Positions 33,956 to 47,658 are shown, counted from the stretch's first letter. The stretch is DNA of 64,000 nt from Berberis thunbergii (GCA_003290165.1 QNQO01001847.1:62001-126000); one strand, 5' to 3'. Notes: a model not told the origin generated them from the sequence alone. Numbers and translations: made by a program.

Positions 33956-36185
33956 AATTTTTTTTTTGTTGTCAATAACGAAAATTTTTATTGAAGATAA
34001 AACGAAAAACAAGATACAAGATAAACCATTCTTAGATCCAAGAATGCCAATCGATCATCCAATGTATAAATCTCTGGTTTACAACGAAACAATTCGGAGA
34101 AATTTTATGAAAAAAAGGTACACCCTTAAAATCCTGGAAGATGGTGCATGGAAAGATCATAGGCCACTGTCAAGGCAAAAAGTACTTTGTCTAAACAGAT
34201 CGGAAATTTCTTATTGCATGTTTTACAACAGCTCCATTAATCAAACACTAAAGCAAAATAGAAAGTAAAAGATCATTCAAAAATTGAATATCTTCTTCTG
34301 CATCATCTTCATCATCATCAAGTTGAGTGCAAGGAATCTTTGGTTTACTTCACCAGTCTCATTCACGCGTGAACTCAATGGTGCATTTTGCCGAAAACCA
34401 TTACAATTACGTACTTAAGGGTCCCTTATGTCCCTCATCAAATATATATAGCTTATGTAATCATGCAAATGCAGCATATTTTGACCTGAGGCATTCACAG
34501 TTGCTGAGTGCAAAATGCGATCTTTATGTTCTATATGTTTTTGACATGATTCATCTTTTACATGTTTCGTGTCGATGTGGGTGATCTTCCATTACATCAC
34601 GATACCTATGCAATATGTCATAATTATCATTCGTAATCAAATATAAAAAAAAAGTTCTGATAATGAAGAAGAAACCAATATTGTACACATATTTACATGG
34701 TTTCCTCTTTAAAATTAGGTATATCCATATATACGATCACAGCTGAAGCGCATACAACGTCAGTTCTATTGTTTATCAAAATAATGCATCACGTATTTTC
34801 AGTAGAATACTAATATATACTGTCACCATGAACCATTTTAACACGAAAAAAAGCCACTTTGGACGCTTATAGTTGCCGTCTTAAGGCCTAATTACTTAAG
34901 ATTTTGGTGATTGATCACAATCAGTAGAGGAGCAGCAATTCTAGCCAGTCATGTTTGATAGTTTTTTTACACTTTTACTTCTTTTATAAATAGTGTATGT
35001 AATTGTGTTTTAAAAAAAATGTGTAAAAAGTATAAAAACACCAAAAAATTTACTGATTAAACTTAGTCATTGAGGAGATAATAATACTACACCAAATAAA
35101 ACTCCTTTGGTCCTCAGGGTATTAGTAGATTATGAATAGTGCAAAGGTCTATTTAATTTTTTCTTTAACGTTATTTACATTTTTGATATGTATAATTTAG
35201 GTGTAATTCACAATAGATATAAAAGTTTTGCACAATTATTTATTGAGTATGAAATTGAGTTTTGACTGTTTGTTCAATGATATTGATCCGTGTCCGACAT
35301 TCAACACCCAATTTCATATCCAATATGTAATTATGCGTGACCAAAATGTTAATAACCCTTATCTCTATTGGAATGTCTTCTTTGTCAAAAGTCCTTGACA
35401 GCGTTTTAAGGAGAAAGTAGAGAGACCTATCTTTTGGTTCAATTCATCAAGACTCCTATTCAATTGGACTTCATCAAACTCTATCATTTTGTCCCTAACC
35501 TTTGGAAAGGCGCAGTCTTCTCTTTGAAGTGTTCACACATTGTCGAATTTGTCTAAATTCAAATACAGACCTTATCTATACTACTATCAAGATCATCCAT
35601 ACTCATTGTCGATGTCAATTTTATGCATCTTTTCAAATGGTGAATAGTAATGTGATCCATCCAATACTAAAGCTTAACATAAGACAAGAGTTTGACGCTT
35701 ATTGGGGGTCGTGTTAGAAAAAGAGGATCGAGAATAGGAGAAAATGTTTGGATTTGAAAATATCGTAGCATTTTTTTTTTAAAGGCGAGCATGTTATTGG
35801 TGGATATGAAAAACGTGAGAGTTAAACCATTATAACTTTAACTATCCAATCAGACTACCATTAGCAAACCTCACAACTTAATTTCAATACTTATGTTCGG
35901 TATTAATGCTCTAATAGCATACATGCACATATGACTCATGCGCTGTGGATGCTCCAAATATTTGAGATTCGTTATGAAAAGAAAGAGACGTCTAACACCA
36001 TCTTTTTCTTGTTTTTTTAAGTGAAGCTAGTATATAATGGCACTTGGGACTGCAACCAGCTCCGCTTTTCACTTAATTGATCCATGATGGAAATGGGGGA
36101 TCTCTCTCCAACCTCACCTTGGAGCTTGGGGAAATATAATGGTTTCGAGACTTCTCATCCAATCAATTCATCCAAACGGTAAAAT

Positions 36186-36708
36186 GTCACGACCCGACTC
36201 GACCCACATCAATCTCGTACATATATATTACATTCCTTTTTTTTATTTAGACGATATAGAACTATAATCTCATTTTAGTAACTCATCAATCTCTCTTAGG
36301 AGTTAAAAACCTATTGAGCTTTGCTATCATGCATCTCTTCTGCACTCTCCCCTTCAAATTCGCTCACACAAGGCTATCACAATTCACCCCTTAAGAAAGT
36401 TCAACATTCTCGTTGATACACTCCTGACTAGGTCCAATTATGATACCATTATATCACGAATTGATCCACAAAATACCATATTATCTGCTTTTGACCTAAA
36501 GCCCGTACGACTTTAAAATGTGTTGTATTTTATATATTTAACATCATACATATATAACACATATTCTTCTCTCATCTAGGCAATGTGAGACTAGAATATC
36601 CCTTTAATAACTCGTCAAACCTCTCTTGAAATTTCCAAATCTATTGAGCTTCGCCATCACGAACTTCTCCTGCACCCTCCCCCTCTAATCCGCCCGCACA
36701 ATCCTATC
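36186..36708 (-). repeat. Dispersed repeat in two similar direct copies
   Basis: The blocks at about 36255-36372 and 36598-36708 are similar (both contain CTATTGAGCTT and CACCC/CTCCCC followed by GCACA or CACAC). The start TGTCACGACCCGACTCG resembles sequences common in plant solo LTRs, but matching ends were not found, so the class is open. Confidence 0.45.
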
Positions 36709-36826
36709 AGATAGAGAGATGTGTTGCGCATCTCGAGAGAAATGAACAGCTTTCACCTCGCCAGCTCATTTCCCTTGCTCGTTTCCTCGCTCATTCCCTC
36801 GACATTTAGAATTTCTCTATCAGATA
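36705..36826. mobile_element. Mutator-like MITE, internally deleted
   Basis: The element, 36714-36817, is flanked by the perfect 9 bp duplication TATCAGATA (36705-36713 and 36818-36826). The right end CGACATTTAGAATTTCTC is intact; the left half of the palindrome is missing. A 9 bp duplication points to the Mutator superfamily. Confidence 0.82.
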
Positions 36827-37065
36827 TGACCTTTGCGACTCTCCTTTATGTTCATTTTCCTAGATGTTCAACTGTTACAAGATTTTATCAGTTATTATAA
36901 TGTAAAGCTCTTATGTGGTCTTGAATTTGTGGAACCCATAACTTTGATTGATCAAGGCCCTGTTTGGCCTACTTTGAACCACTGATCTAATCCTTCACTG
37001 CTGAGGTAATGAAGCAACAACACGTGAATCATGAATTAGGAATTTTGAGAATGGAAACATTATGG

Positions 37066-37860
37066 GCTCGCTTGGTCACGTGATGGAATGAAAATGTGAA
37101 TGGTAATGGTAATAAGAATAATAATGGTAATGAAAATGAGAATGAGAATATGTATGTTTGGTATACTTTTAAAATGGTAAGGTGATAATGTAAAACTTAT
37201 TTTCAAAATTACTCTCACTTAAAAATAAAAAAACCCCCCCAAACCATTCATCTGCTATCTCACTTTATAAGTCAACTCTCTCTTCCTTTTTTATTCCCCT
37301 CTCTTTTTTTTCCCATCTCTTGTCATAGGGAGAATGTGGGTGAGGCGGTGGCAGGTGTGAATTTCTTGTCACATGGAGAAGGATGGGTGAGGTGGTAGTG
37401 GTGGATTTCTTGTCACAGGGAGAATGGTGGTGGGTGAGGTGGTGGTGGTGAGTGGATTTATTCACAGGGAGAAGGGTGGGTGAGGTGGTGGTGGCGGGTG
37501 AAAAGGTTTTTGTGGCAGTGGGTGAAGAGGTTTTTTGTGTCAATGGGTCAGGTGGTGGTGGTGGGTGAGGAGGTTTTTTGTGATAGTGAGTGAAGTGGTG
37601 GTGGCGGGAAAGATGATGAGAACAGTGGAAAGAAGAGATTACAGGGGGAGGGTGAGGAGGATAAAAAAGGTATTTAGGAACTCTTGACCATTACAATGAC
37701 CAATGTAATGGTCATTCATAGGGGAGAACAAGGAATAACCATTACAACCAAATCTGTAATGGAGATTACGATTATAATGGTTTTTTACTTCATCAAACAA
37801 AAAATGTAATTAACCACTGTAATAGCCATTACATTACAATCGTCAAAGGGATAACGAAAC
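37066..37860. mobile_element. Possible MITE with GGTGGT repeat core
   Basis: It begins near GGGCTCGCTTGGTCACG with GAATGGTAATGG words and closes with the complementary ATTACA words near 37740-37850. The centre (about 37330-37610) is a GGTGGTGG repeat. The terminal repeats are weak, so the borders are approximate. Confidence 0.4.
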
Positions 37861-38367
37861 ACGTCATAAGAGAAAAACATTTCAAGCAAAACCTAAAGTC
37901 ATGTATTTTTTTACATCAAATTTCAATCATCCGACAAATTACATCCATTAATAATATAAGACTTGAGTGATAAAAAAAAAAAAAAAATGCACAAGGTGTT
38001 GCACTTTTAGTATGCAAACTTTAACCGACCCATTATCGCTTTGACAAAAACAAAACCTAATTTGCACACATTGGAATTAATAACCCTTGCTTCAGAATTA
38101 CGAATTTTCCATTCACCTAATCGAATGTCCAATTAAAATGGAGGAGAATAATTCAAGATCCGCGAATTCAAAGTTAGGATCAAAGTACTCAAATTGTGTC
38201 ATAGATACATTTGATTAGAGTTAAAAAATTTGTGTCCCACCTATCTCCAACTTCTCCAAATCCATGAAAAAAAGGGTAGAATGATCTGAACACGTATCAA
38301 CCATCATCCCAAACACAAATCAGTGCGGACCAGACTCCGTGTGGTAAAAGCTAGAAGCTTTGTTTGC

Positions 38368-40110
38368 CTAAACTTCAAGGGGCTTATCATTCAGTTTATC
38401 TACCCCATTAGTGGGCAATTCAATAGCTACATTACTACTCTCTCTTTTCCCTTTACAAACTCGAAATTTACCTAAAAACTCCACACCCCAATCACTAATA
38501 TGCAAAACAATATAAGTCCCAATTCCACCAATTAACCCATAAGCAATCGAGTAAGTCAGAGGCATCAGAAGCAATGTAACAAACGCAGGGATCGCTTGCC
38601 GCATATCGTTCCATTCGATCTCGACGACGGCTTTCATCATGAACACCCCTACTAATATCAACGGTGGGCCTACGGCCCAAGCTGGAATTGAAGCCAACAA
38701 TGGTGTAAAAAAGAAGGCCAAGAAAAAATACCCAGCCACAGTTAAGGCCGTAATACCTGTCCTTCCACCTTCCCTGATCCCCGTTGACGACTCGATATAT
38801 GTGGTCACTGGCGAAGTCCCTAGCAATGATCCTACAACAATAGACGTAGCATCAGACAGGAATGCGAAGTATTGGCCTTCGAAATCTCCGTTACTATCAG
38901 TGAAACCAGCGAATCTCGCCATCGAATACATCGTACCCGTAGTGTCAAGTATATCCACATACAAAAATGTGATCAAAGCTTCCCAAAAATGTCCTTTACT
39001 AATTGAGCTAAAACTCAATGCACCCGCTGTGCTTTCAATTTTATGGACATCAACCACCTTTTTAAAATACCGGTATGACGAATTACCAGCAGCCGTATCG
39101 GGAAATATTGTAACCTTCGTGTTACGAAACCACGAAACTGCTGTTACAAACAACATACCGTAAATCATAGCACCTTTTATGTTTTTCACCAAACAATAAC
39201 CAATAATTATGAACCCAACAATTCCGAGCCAGAAAGTAGCACTCTCCATACGGCCATTGACACACATAATATCTCCCGAAACCGTTGCACCTTGTATTAG
39301 ACTGACCGTGCCATTTGCTGAAGTTATAACCGGAGCTAGTGAAGCTCGAGACGATCTCGGGCAAGCACCTAGTGTGACAAGCGTAGATGAACCATACGCC
39401 ACAAGTCCAATTCCTTGATTGTTTTGTAACCCAATGAAGGCAAGGAAAAGACCGATCCCAGCTGATGAAGAGATTCGTATCGGTTTCGGAATGAGTTTCG
39501 CCAACTGAGATCGTAACCCGATAGCTGATATTAAAAGGAAAATAACACCTTCAATAAAAACAGCAGCAAGGGCATTTTGGTAAGAAATGTTTCCGGATCC
39601 ATGAAATCCAACGACTGTGTAAGCAAAGTAAGCATTAGTCCCCATACCAGGAGCTAAAGCTAATGGCAAGTTCGCGAAAGTGCCCATGATTAAACATCCT
39701 ATTAAAGAAGATACAATCGTCGCAACTATCAAATCTTTTCTAGTCCGTTCCAAGCACGCTGTGTAGCCTGGATTTACAGGCGGAAACTTACAAGCTTGAG
39801 TGAGTTGCACAATTTCTAGAGGAACTCCATTGGAATTCATACCTGAGCAATTCGATATGGATACACTAGCAAGACTACATAAAGGTACACAATCTGAGAT
39901 GGAACACGGACCGCCAGAGTCCGTAAGGATACTCGCGTTCACTGCTAGAATGTATGCCATGGTGAGGAACGTTGCAGTTCCAGCTCGAAGCTCAGTAGTG
40001 AAAGTTGAATTCCGATCCGTTAACTTAAATCGCTTACCTATTCGACTTTTCGCGACGTAAGAGTTCAACTTTGTTGTCAATGAAGGAGGAGTAGATGTTT
40101 CTTCCTCCAT
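38368..40110 (-). CDS. AZG1: Purine permease AZG1 (adenine-guanine transporter)
   Basis: An intronless ORF of 580 residues, the usual AZG1 length. It belongs to the NCS2/AzgA transporters, plasma-membrane proteins that carry adenine and guanine with protons and, in Arabidopsis, cytokinins. Family sequences visible are [19 protein letters not shown] (37-55), the substrate-loop motif [19 protein letters not shown] (153-171), [16 protein letters not shown] (220-235), [10 protein letters not shown] and [17 protein letters not shown]. The extracellular loop after the first segment is cysteine-rich, as in AZG1. About 12 to 14 hydrophobic segments alternate through the protein, and the C-terminal tail is short and polar. 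The start MEEETSTPP follows the family pattern. No broken motif is seen. The AZG1-LSF2 neighbourhood matches Arabidopsis chromosome 3 (At3g10960 and At3g10940, from memory), with repeat DNA between them here. Confidence 0.96.
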   Translation of the reverse strand: MEEETSTPPSLTTKLNSYVAKSRIGKRFKLTDRNSTFTTELRAGTATFLTMAYILAVNASILTDSGGPCSISDCVPLCSLASVSISNCSGMNSNGVPLEIVQLTQACKFPPVNPGYTACLERTRKDLIVATIVSSLIGCLIMGTFANLPLALAPGMGTNAYFAYTVVGFHGSGNISYQNALAAVFIEGVIFLLISAIGLRSQLAKLIPKPIRISSSAGIGLFLAFIGLQNNQGIGLVAYGSSTLVTLGACPRSSRASLAPVITSANGTVSLIQGATVSGDIMCVNGRMESATFWLGIVGFIIIGYCLVKNIKGAMIYGMLFVTAVSWFRNTKVTIFPDTAAGNSSYRYFKKVVDVHKIESTAGALSFSSISKGHFWEALITFLYVDILDTTGTMYSMARFAGFTDSNGDFEGQYFAFLSDATSIVVGSLLGTSPVTTYIESSTGIREGGRTGITALTVAGYFFLAFFFTPLLASIPAWAVGPPLILVGVFMMKAVVEIEWNDMRQAIPAFVTLLLMPLTYSIAYGLIGGIGTYIVLHISDWGVEFLGKFRVCKGKRESSNVAIELPTNGVDKLNDKPLEV

Positions 40111-40457
40111 ATTTTTGAAGGATGTAAAGAAAGGAGATTAATTTTCTCTGTACAATTTGAGAGCTTTTAAAGAGACAGAGTTGATGATGATATTGATACC
40201 ACTTAGGTGATAAGTGGCAACTTGTTGAAACTGTTGTAATTTGTAAATAAAAAAAATGGATAAATCGCGCGGATTTTGAATTTTGCACAGCGATTAGCCA
40301 TTTATACACATTCCATTGGGGAAATACTTTGTATTCTCATTAAATACACAGCCGTATATGATGAGTCAAAGTCAAACATGTATTTTGAGATTTGGTACGC
40401 AGTTTTGTCGTGGTTTATTTAGCTATTAGTGACAGTGATTAATAATTAATTAATTAT

Positions 40458-40647
40458 GAGGAATTCTAGGTGTCGAGGAAATCAGCGAGGGGAGGGAGGT
40501 GGCGGGGTGGGAATCGTTCACTTTTCTCGGGATGAGTATCATATTTTTTGAACATGCATTTCAAAAAAAAAATGATCGATTCCCCACTCAACTACCTCTC
40601 TCTCCTCGCTCATTTCCTCTCTGGTTTCCTCGACACTTAGAATTATC
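40458..40647. mobile_element. Mutator-like MITE, 190 bp palindrome
   Basis: It starts GAGGAATTCTAGGTGTCGAG and ends CTCGACACTTAGAATTATC. Arms of GAGG/CCTC words fold on a short AT core. Clear duplications are not preserved at this copy. Confidence 0.75.
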
Positions 40648-41216
40648 AATAGCTGGCTATCTCAGTTAGTTCCATCGAAATGTTTCTTGAATCATAAGCA
40701 TGTGCTAGGTATAAATCCCTCGCATTCAAAAATCAGCAAATGCTCCATTGTGCAAAATTTGGACGATACCAAATATGTACGGACTATCAATATTAATGAT
40801 ACATCAAATCAAATAGTCCTTTGATAGGATCGTACCCGTAGATAAGATCATTAATCACAAAAAACAAATGCCTCATAAATGCCGATAACATGCCGAGTCA
40901 GTGAAGTCCAAAAGGACATTTAATAACGGTTGATGAACATAGTTAAAGATTCGAACTTCAGGCTCAACAAAATTCTTCTGTTAGAGAAACTTACGAAAGA
41001 GATAAGTTATTATGGGAATCAATCCCCAATGATACATCTAAATGACGGGGGAGACCGATGTGAGAATTATTCTCCTTAATTAAGCATTGCATGCTTAAGT
41101 CACGCATAATTAATTACTCACATTATATTAGATAAAGAAAAAATTCACGAAAATGATATGTATACACAATACAATTATACTCTGTTCAAGGTCATTAGTT
41201 AGTATCTCCTACAATT

Positions 41217-42427
41217 AACTAACTTAAGTTGAACAAATTCGAGTTACTTACGGAGACCATAGTTGAAGACGAGAGTAATCTAATGAATCATCAATTGCCT
41301 TGTAAGACGAAGGATCCAGTCAGTGACATGGTAGAAACAGAAACAACGGAGGAAAGACTTCTTGAGGCGGGGTACACAGCGGTTAAGATTGCAAAAGCGA
41401 TTCAAAATCAAGGAGAGACAATTTCAGGGCTTGTTTTGTCCCAGCCAGAGCGTGTTCTGCCAATTACAGAGTTTACTTCGTCAGAGCAAGTCGCGTCACC
41501 AATCGTTGGTTTGGTGAACAAAACATCAAATGCTATAGATGATGATCCAAAGAAGTTGATCCCTAAGAAAAATGCGAATGATGACCAAGCTCTCATGCAA
41601 GAATGTGATAATGCTTCAGGTAGCAGCTCAAGGCCGCAGCACAGAGCGTATGAGTATGTTCACCAGTTGGAATCAGGAAGGGCGCAGGGGGTTTCGACCA
41701 AGGCTGTAGGTGGGGATGTCGGAATCTCTAGCCTAAGAAAAAGACGAGCAGTGTGAATGCTTCTCTACAGATAAATGCAATGATTTCAGGCAGCAACTCC
41801 GGGCCAACAAAGGAGGACTCAATAGCTGAGGATGATCATGTTGACAGTGGGTTTGTATATGGCTCTGGCAGTGGAACTCACGTTGGTGCTCAAAATCGCG
41901 TTCAGAGTGGTGACAAGGTGCATGACCGGAAGGTAGAGTTTCCAGCAGATTCGGGTATTGTACCAGATGACGAAGCTTTAGTGGATGCAATAGTACTTGA
42001 AGCATCGAATATAAAACATATTAACTATTTGGTTCGTAACACTAACAGCGAAACCGAAATGGAGACCGATACCGATATTTCAAATACAATCTGTTCACAA
42101 GAAGAAGATTTGGATGAATACACCATTAGGTCAAGAGTAGTGTCAGGTTTAAAGACAGACCAAATTCGAATATCGAAAAGATTTCATGCGACAGACTTCA
42201 GAGACATCAAGATATATCCTTGTCGATCATCTAGAATGAAGAAAAGTAACAGCAAGTATAGACATTGATCTAGGGGTTTGGTCACTATTTATTTTGGGTT
42301 TGCTATGATGTAAGGCCTCTGGTTCTTTTTATCGAGTAAATCATGTACTCCCGACTGATGTAAAAAAAAATTTCAAGTAATAAAAAGGCTAGTATTCTTT
42401 AAAAAAAAAAAAAAAACTAACTTAAGT
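41217..42427 (+). mobile_element. 5'-truncated copy of an ORF1-only LINE-like element (copy 1)
   Basis: The insert, 41230-42414, is flanked by a perfect 13 bp duplication, AACTAACTTAAGT (41217-41229 and 42415-42427), and ends in poly(A). It matches 55229-56466 of copy 2. Two frames cover most of it: 41241-41755 (with VDDDPKKLIP-like and SGSSSRPQ words) and 41753-42268, ending KSNSKYRH-stop, so a one-base shift separates them. No zinc knuckle remains because the 5' part is missing, and no reverse transcriptase follows before the tail. Confidence 0.9.
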
Positions 42428-43044
42428 ATTATAATGCCGCTGTCCACCAAATCGATGGTCTTTGGCAAACTAACCCAGTTTTTCAGATAAGATATCGAGA
42501 AGAACATATTTGGAGACATCAAGTATAAAAAAATGTCCAAGTTTTTATGCTTTGCATCTTCTAAGAAGACAAGAGATGCTCTTAGAGAATCTCAGCCAAC
42601 CTTACGGGTGGATATAGGTTTTTTGCGGTTTGAATTAGCTAATCACATGTATCTGGGAAATCATTCGACCTGCATCGATCTTTACATGAGATTTTATCCA
42701 CATGAATTCCTTATAATTTTCGTTACGTTGTATCGAATGCGAAAGGATTTTCAAATTCGATCAAATAAAATGAAGTGGAGATAGATTCGGTGGTCGCCAT
42801 GTAGGGGATGACACTACTATCAGTCAGAGTCATTAAAGGAAAAATTAGGGGGTATCACACATTAACAAATCAAACACCAGTATTTTATAAATTTAGGGTA
42901 CATTTTGTCAAAGTGTATAGGTTTACGTCTTATTCATAAGTTAATTTATTATACTTTAGTGTCACTTTTCATAATGGCATCCTTATGGTTGTTGTTCTTA
43001 CATCATGTACACTAGTTTTTTCAACAAAGTGTTCTGAGTCAATA

Positions 43045-43757
43045 TTGGGGTCTTCTTTCATTCCTTAGTTCATTGAAAATGTGGGAATGGAATACATGTC
43101 CATCGGTTTTGTACTTTCTATTTGGGATGTCAAGTGATTCTTGTCGATTGTTCGTTGCCTCTCTACCCTTTCATTTTTTCTCAAAAGAATTTGATATGGG
43201 TGAAAAAAAAAATTTCGAATAAATTTTTTTGTTGGTTAGTGTTATATGAGAAAAATTTGACTAAAGATAGGTTAAGGAAAAGAGAAATTCACACATGCAG
43301 TCTTTGTGTGCTTTGTAATGAGATTGACGAGACGTTGGATCATTTGATGCTTCACTGCAGATTCTCCAAATCCATTTGAAGCAGTTTCTTGTCAGAATTT
43401 GGTTTAAGTTTGATATTTCAAGGTTCCATTTTACATTGGTTAAGTTGGTGGCCCCAAGCTAATCATACCCGGCGAGCGAAGTGGTTATAGCGTAGGATTC
43501 CTCTTGTACTCATGTGGTGTGTGTGGAAAGAGAGAAATATAAAATTTTTTAAAGGGCTCAATAGATCAGAGAAATCTATCTTTATCGAGATTAGTGAATT
43601 GTTGTGGAGGATAGGTTCGGCTTGTAATTTGTTTAAGTATTTGATTTTTGACACGTTCATAGTGTTCTTGGCATTCCTTGAATAGGAATGATTCCTTTTG
43701 TATTTTGTTTCCTTTCCTTTATTTAATAAATATGTTCGTGTTTGGCAAAAAAAAAAA
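43045..43757 (+). pseudogene. LINE ORF2 C-terminal remnant (zf-RVT region) with poly(A) tail
   Basis: Across frames one reads FFCWLVLYEKNLTKDRLRKR, then CVLCNEIDETLDHLMLHC, the zinc-binding region found after plant LINE reverse transcriptases, and later MWCVWKERNIKFF, the usual end of ORF2. Stops and frameshifts break it. It ends at ATGTTCGTGTTTGGC and poly(A). The catalytic reverse transcriptase part is absent. Confidence 0.8.
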
Positions 43758-43794
43758 TGACCATACTTTTAATGGGATACTAGCTGAGTGAAAG

Positions 43795-43915
43795 TCAACA
43801 CTTTCATGGTGTCTTGGTATTCTTTGATATAAGAATGTTTCTCTTTGTTTTTTTGTTTACTTTGCTTTCATTAAAAAAACATCTTCGTGTTTGACAAAAA
43901 ATAAAAAAAAAGTCT
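43795..43915 (+). mobile_element. Very short LINE 3' end copy
   Basis: It repeats the 3' UTR of the previous remnant (GTGTTTGACAAAAAAT against GTGTTTGGCAAAAAAA) and ends in A-rich sequence. It is a strongly 5'-truncated second copy of the same LINE family. Confidence 0.65.
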
Positions 43916-44302
43916 CGTAACGCATGGAATCACAAATTCAGAGTTTAACACTGCCGGCTGAATATGAGGTTGGAGGGGGTCAAGGAAAAAAAAAACCACA
44001 CTTCTGTGTTTTGTTCAATTCGCGATATGCGGGTATGGATTTTAAACATTGTTTGATCTATCAAAAATCTATGGCAAAATGCAAATAGTTTTCTTAAAAA
44101 AATGCTACGGCATAGCCATATGTTTGATGGTCATATTTGGGATAGGTTTTTTTTTTTTTTTTTTTTTTAAATTTTGGCGCAAGGTAAAGCAAAACTAGGA
44201 ATCATATGATGTCGCCCCTCTATCGATCTCGAGAGGGATGGGTGCTCGCTCCCTCTCCCTTACTCTTTCCCTCGCTCTTTCCCTCGCCCTAGAATTTGTG
44301 AT

Positions 44303-44485
44303 TTTTTAGATGAGTGATTCTACATGATGAGGAAACGAGCGAGGAAAACAGCGAGGGGGGGGCGTATACCCTCTTGGGATGCATGCACAAAAAGTCAATG
44401 CACGCATCATAGGGGACGCTCCCCTCCCCCACCTCGCTCTTTTCCTCGCCCGTTTCCTTGCTGTTTAGAATTTTCCTTTATAGAT
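44303..44485. mobile_element. Mutator-like MITE, 165 bp
   Basis: The element, 44312-44476, starts GAGTGATTCTACATG and ends GTTTAGAATTTTCC. The 9 bp flanks TTTTTAGAT and TTTATAGAT differ at one base. A related, degraded right half lies just before it at about 44215-44292. Confidence 0.82.
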
Positions 44486-46070
44486 TCGGGAACAAACATC
44501 GTGAATAAATTGGTCAAGTAAGAATTAGATTGCATCGACTTTTCACTATTAGAATATTTATAGAGACAATAAAAGTTCATCGATATGATTAAAGCATGAA
44601 ACCTTACTGAGGTAAAACATTTTAGTCAAGTAAGTTTATCAGTACTTATTATCAGAAGAGATCCAATTAGATTTGCAGTTCTACATATAATTGTTTAGGT
44701 ACACTATTTTTTTTCCCTTATAATCATTTGAGTTTTTATTTATTCTCAACTTTTTTAAGTAAACAAATTAAAGTAAACGTAAACTTCAATCTTAGCTAGC
44801 ACGCTTGTTCTAATTTTAATTTTAGTGCTTTTGTAATAAACTTTACCGTAGAAAAGTTTTGCAAGTTCACTATTAATTTCATATTTTGATAAATAAATAA
44901 ATGCCGGAATGTAGTTTATTTGATTAACCATTTTGACTTTTACATAAATTACATTTATTTTTTTCGATGTTCAAATCTTTTTTTGTAAAATGCAGCTAGG
45001 TTGATAATGAAAAGTATCGGTGATATGACCTTCAATTATTAGATGCCTCTTCGAACCTGCATGAAACAAATTCAGTACATCGCAAAAAGGATAGATATTA
45101 TGCTTATCTGATTAATTAGTTGGATATGTACTAGATATATATTACTGTGAATTTGATTTGATTTCTTTTGTTCTTTTGGGATTTGTAAATAAGTCGAGCA
45201 GGAATATGACAATGATATGCAATCATAAGCTTCGTCTGTGAACATATTTCACCAACAAACAAAAACATGATCATGTGAATTGATAAAGCATATCTCACAA
45301 CCTGCTTTTCGATTTTTCATCTAATTGATAGAGCAGATTGGTAGGCAGAAGCAAGGGACTAAATGAGCAAGACGCGATAAGATCTAAAACCTACGGAGTT
45401 TATTAATCAGATTTTCTTGAACCTGCAGTGAGAGCCATTGTTTTCCTATCAATATATATGTTTGTTTTACGAAATCTGTAACTAGTTTTGATAATTCGGC
45501 TAAGACTGTCCATGGACTAAAGAAATCATCTATCTTGAAGATCACAAATAAACAAATAAATAATGGAATCTTAGTTTTCTGTTCAAAAAATGTAGCAGAT
45601 CGACATACCTAAAATCTGACTTTTTATTCTGATACTATTTTGAAGCCTATATAAACCATAGTATCATTTTTAAACTATGTTAACTGATTGTAAGTGACTT
45701 GACCTCAAATGTCGAGTGTTGAACAAAGGAATTTTAATTGAAAATTACAGTAAAAGATGCCAGTTGATATATCCACCATAAATCCAGGTAAGGCCTTTCA
45801 CTCTCAATTCATGGATCCCTACTTTGCTTATTAAAAGCAAAGAACATAACATATTCTTCGGTTGATCTGATATGCCTGGTTGAACACACTGTGTCTTCCA
45901 TCATCCAATATATCATATTGACATTCGTTATATCTTTGAAACATTTGGGTTTGATTTGGATAAAAAGTAGTGATACGAGTATGGATTATTGTAACCAAGG
46001 ACGTATATGATTGGATTCGTATCCTTCAAAAATGCTTAATTAGGCTTGGTTTGATCATATTTTCGGATCT

Positions 46071-46264
46071 AAAAGTATACGGGTTTGTCTAAACAGCAAG
46101 GGAATGGGCGAGGAAACCAGCGAGGAGGGAGGGGGGTGAAGCCATTCACCCCTCTCAAGATGCATGAAAGCGCCTCGAAACACAGCCTTGCATGCATAGG
46201 AATGAACGACTTTACCCCCATCCCTAGCTGGTTCCCTCAACATTTAGAATTTTCCAAAAGTAAA
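46071..46264. mobile_element. Mutator-like MITE, 176 bp
   Basis: The element, 46080-46255, has GGGCGAGGAAACCAGCGAGG on the left and CCCTCAACATTTAGAATTTT on the right. The 9 bp flanks AAAAGTATA and AAAAGTAAA differ at one base. Confidence 0.8.
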
Positions 46265-47185
46265 CTATGTTTTGTAGTTTTAAGATATGAATCTGATCCA
46301 CTTCAGGCCCTATGACGAGGCAAATAGTTGAAAGTGAAGTACAAACTACTAATAAGAAGCATTTCTGATTCGAAATGAGCAAAGATGCATAAACAACTGA
46401 GCATATACATTATCTTCCTTGGTCTTTTTGAATGATTAAACATGCAGACCACCATGATTGAGACATGGCATTCTCAGTGCTTCAATGACTTTACGAGGCC
46501 TATTTATAATGAATGGCCTTTTCTTTTCTTTTCTTTTCTTTATACCATCCAATCCATCGATGCTTCCCCTTTGTTCTCTTCAATGTTAGAACTGCAGAAT
46601 GACAAAGAGCTTGAAGTTTAGGGGAGGGTTAGTACATTTTTTGTTCAATGGTTAGGCGCTTTAGTCGATAAATTTGAATCTTTTTATTCAGATAGCACCT
46701 TTGATGTGAACAAGATCAACAATTATAATCAGCCTCATTTGTTAGTATTTTCTTGACCTGTTTTTTTTTATCACATCTACCCTTTCTATAAATAGTGTTT
46801 GTGATTGTGTTTTCAAGAAATGAAGTAAAAAATGTAAAAAAAAACTAGCAAACAAAGCTGGCTAGACTTAAGATTTTGCTCAATTAGACCGACCATCACC
46901 AATAGAGATGGATAGGAGGCCAAAATTGATAATTTATCCATCTTTAACCATTTTGATCGCTCAATGAAATGAATAAAGTCTATCCATCTCCTATCCATCC
47001 ATCCAAAATGGATAAATCTATTATGTGAGACTCAAAAATTTTGGGCCTAAATTTCTACTGTATCTGAGGCCCAAACAATTTGGGCTCCTTTCGGTACTCA
47101 ACCAAAAGATCAAAAAACCCTTTGTTCAATCAAATACACAACAACAAATCTCTACACGAGTGTAAACAATCCTTCGTCCTCAATT

Positions 47186-47523
47186 TCTCGGTGTATTTGA
47201 TTTTTGGAAAAAAAAAAAGTTTATGGAAAGAAAAACATTCAACTTCTTTTCCCACTGTTTGATTGCATCAAGGAAAAATAACATCATTACAGAGAACATT
47301 TTTATTTTTTGGATGAATTATTGAATGTTCAGACGCTGAATCTCTTGAGAGCTTTGAGTCGATGAACAGGGAAATTTTTTCTAACAATGAGCCTAAACAA
47401 AACAAGTTCTCCCGCCTCAAACAGGAAAATTCTCCTTGTTTAGAAAAAATCAAACGCGGGATTACTCACTTGTTTAGAGAAAAGTTTTCTTTTTTCCATG
47501 ACACAACCAAAAATCAAACACTC
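47186..47523. mobile_element. Harbinger-like MITE candidate
   Basis: It starts GGTGTATTTGATTTTT and ends AAAAATCAAACACTCC, inverted repeats like those of the MITEs at 111 and 1429. The flanking TAA duplication is not preserved. It lies in the LSF2 promoter region, ending about 140 bases before the ATG. Confidence 0.6.
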
Positions 47524-47658
47524 CGGATAAAAGTAAAAATAAAAACCCACAAAACCGACCCATCATCACGGGAAACCATGTAACCTTTGTACCCAAAAAG
47601 TCGGCAGACCAAATCTAAGGGGAAAAGAAAGGAGAGTGAAAAAGTGGAAGAAAAAAAA

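Larger units (their letters stand above)
32791..38367. other. Gene-free region 3' of AZG1
   Basis: No host gene is recognised. It contains the elements listed separately at 33636, 36186, 36714 and 37066. Near 33955-34000 a T-run followed by AATTTTTATTGAAG looks like the 3' end of an old minus-strand LINE. The stretch 34300-36000 is anonymous. Confidence 0.5.
40111..47658. other. Mobile-element-rich region between AZG1 and LSF2
   Basis: Apart from the elements listed separately I see no host gene. I also looked for a ribosomal protein L37a gene, which I recall lying between these genes in Arabidopsis, and did not find one. Confidence 0.5.

Noticed and set aside
37265..37543. 92-codon open frame rich in Thr, His and Pro
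   Set aside because: It is the translation of the GGTGGT simple repeat, not a gene.
38639..39163. 174-codon open frame antisense to AZG1
   Set aside because: It overlaps the conserved permease ORF and is explained by its codon composition.
40111..47658. Expected ribosomal protein L37a gene between AZG1 and LSF2
   Set aside because: I looked for its conserved lysine-rich and CX2C-containing sequence on both strands and saw none.
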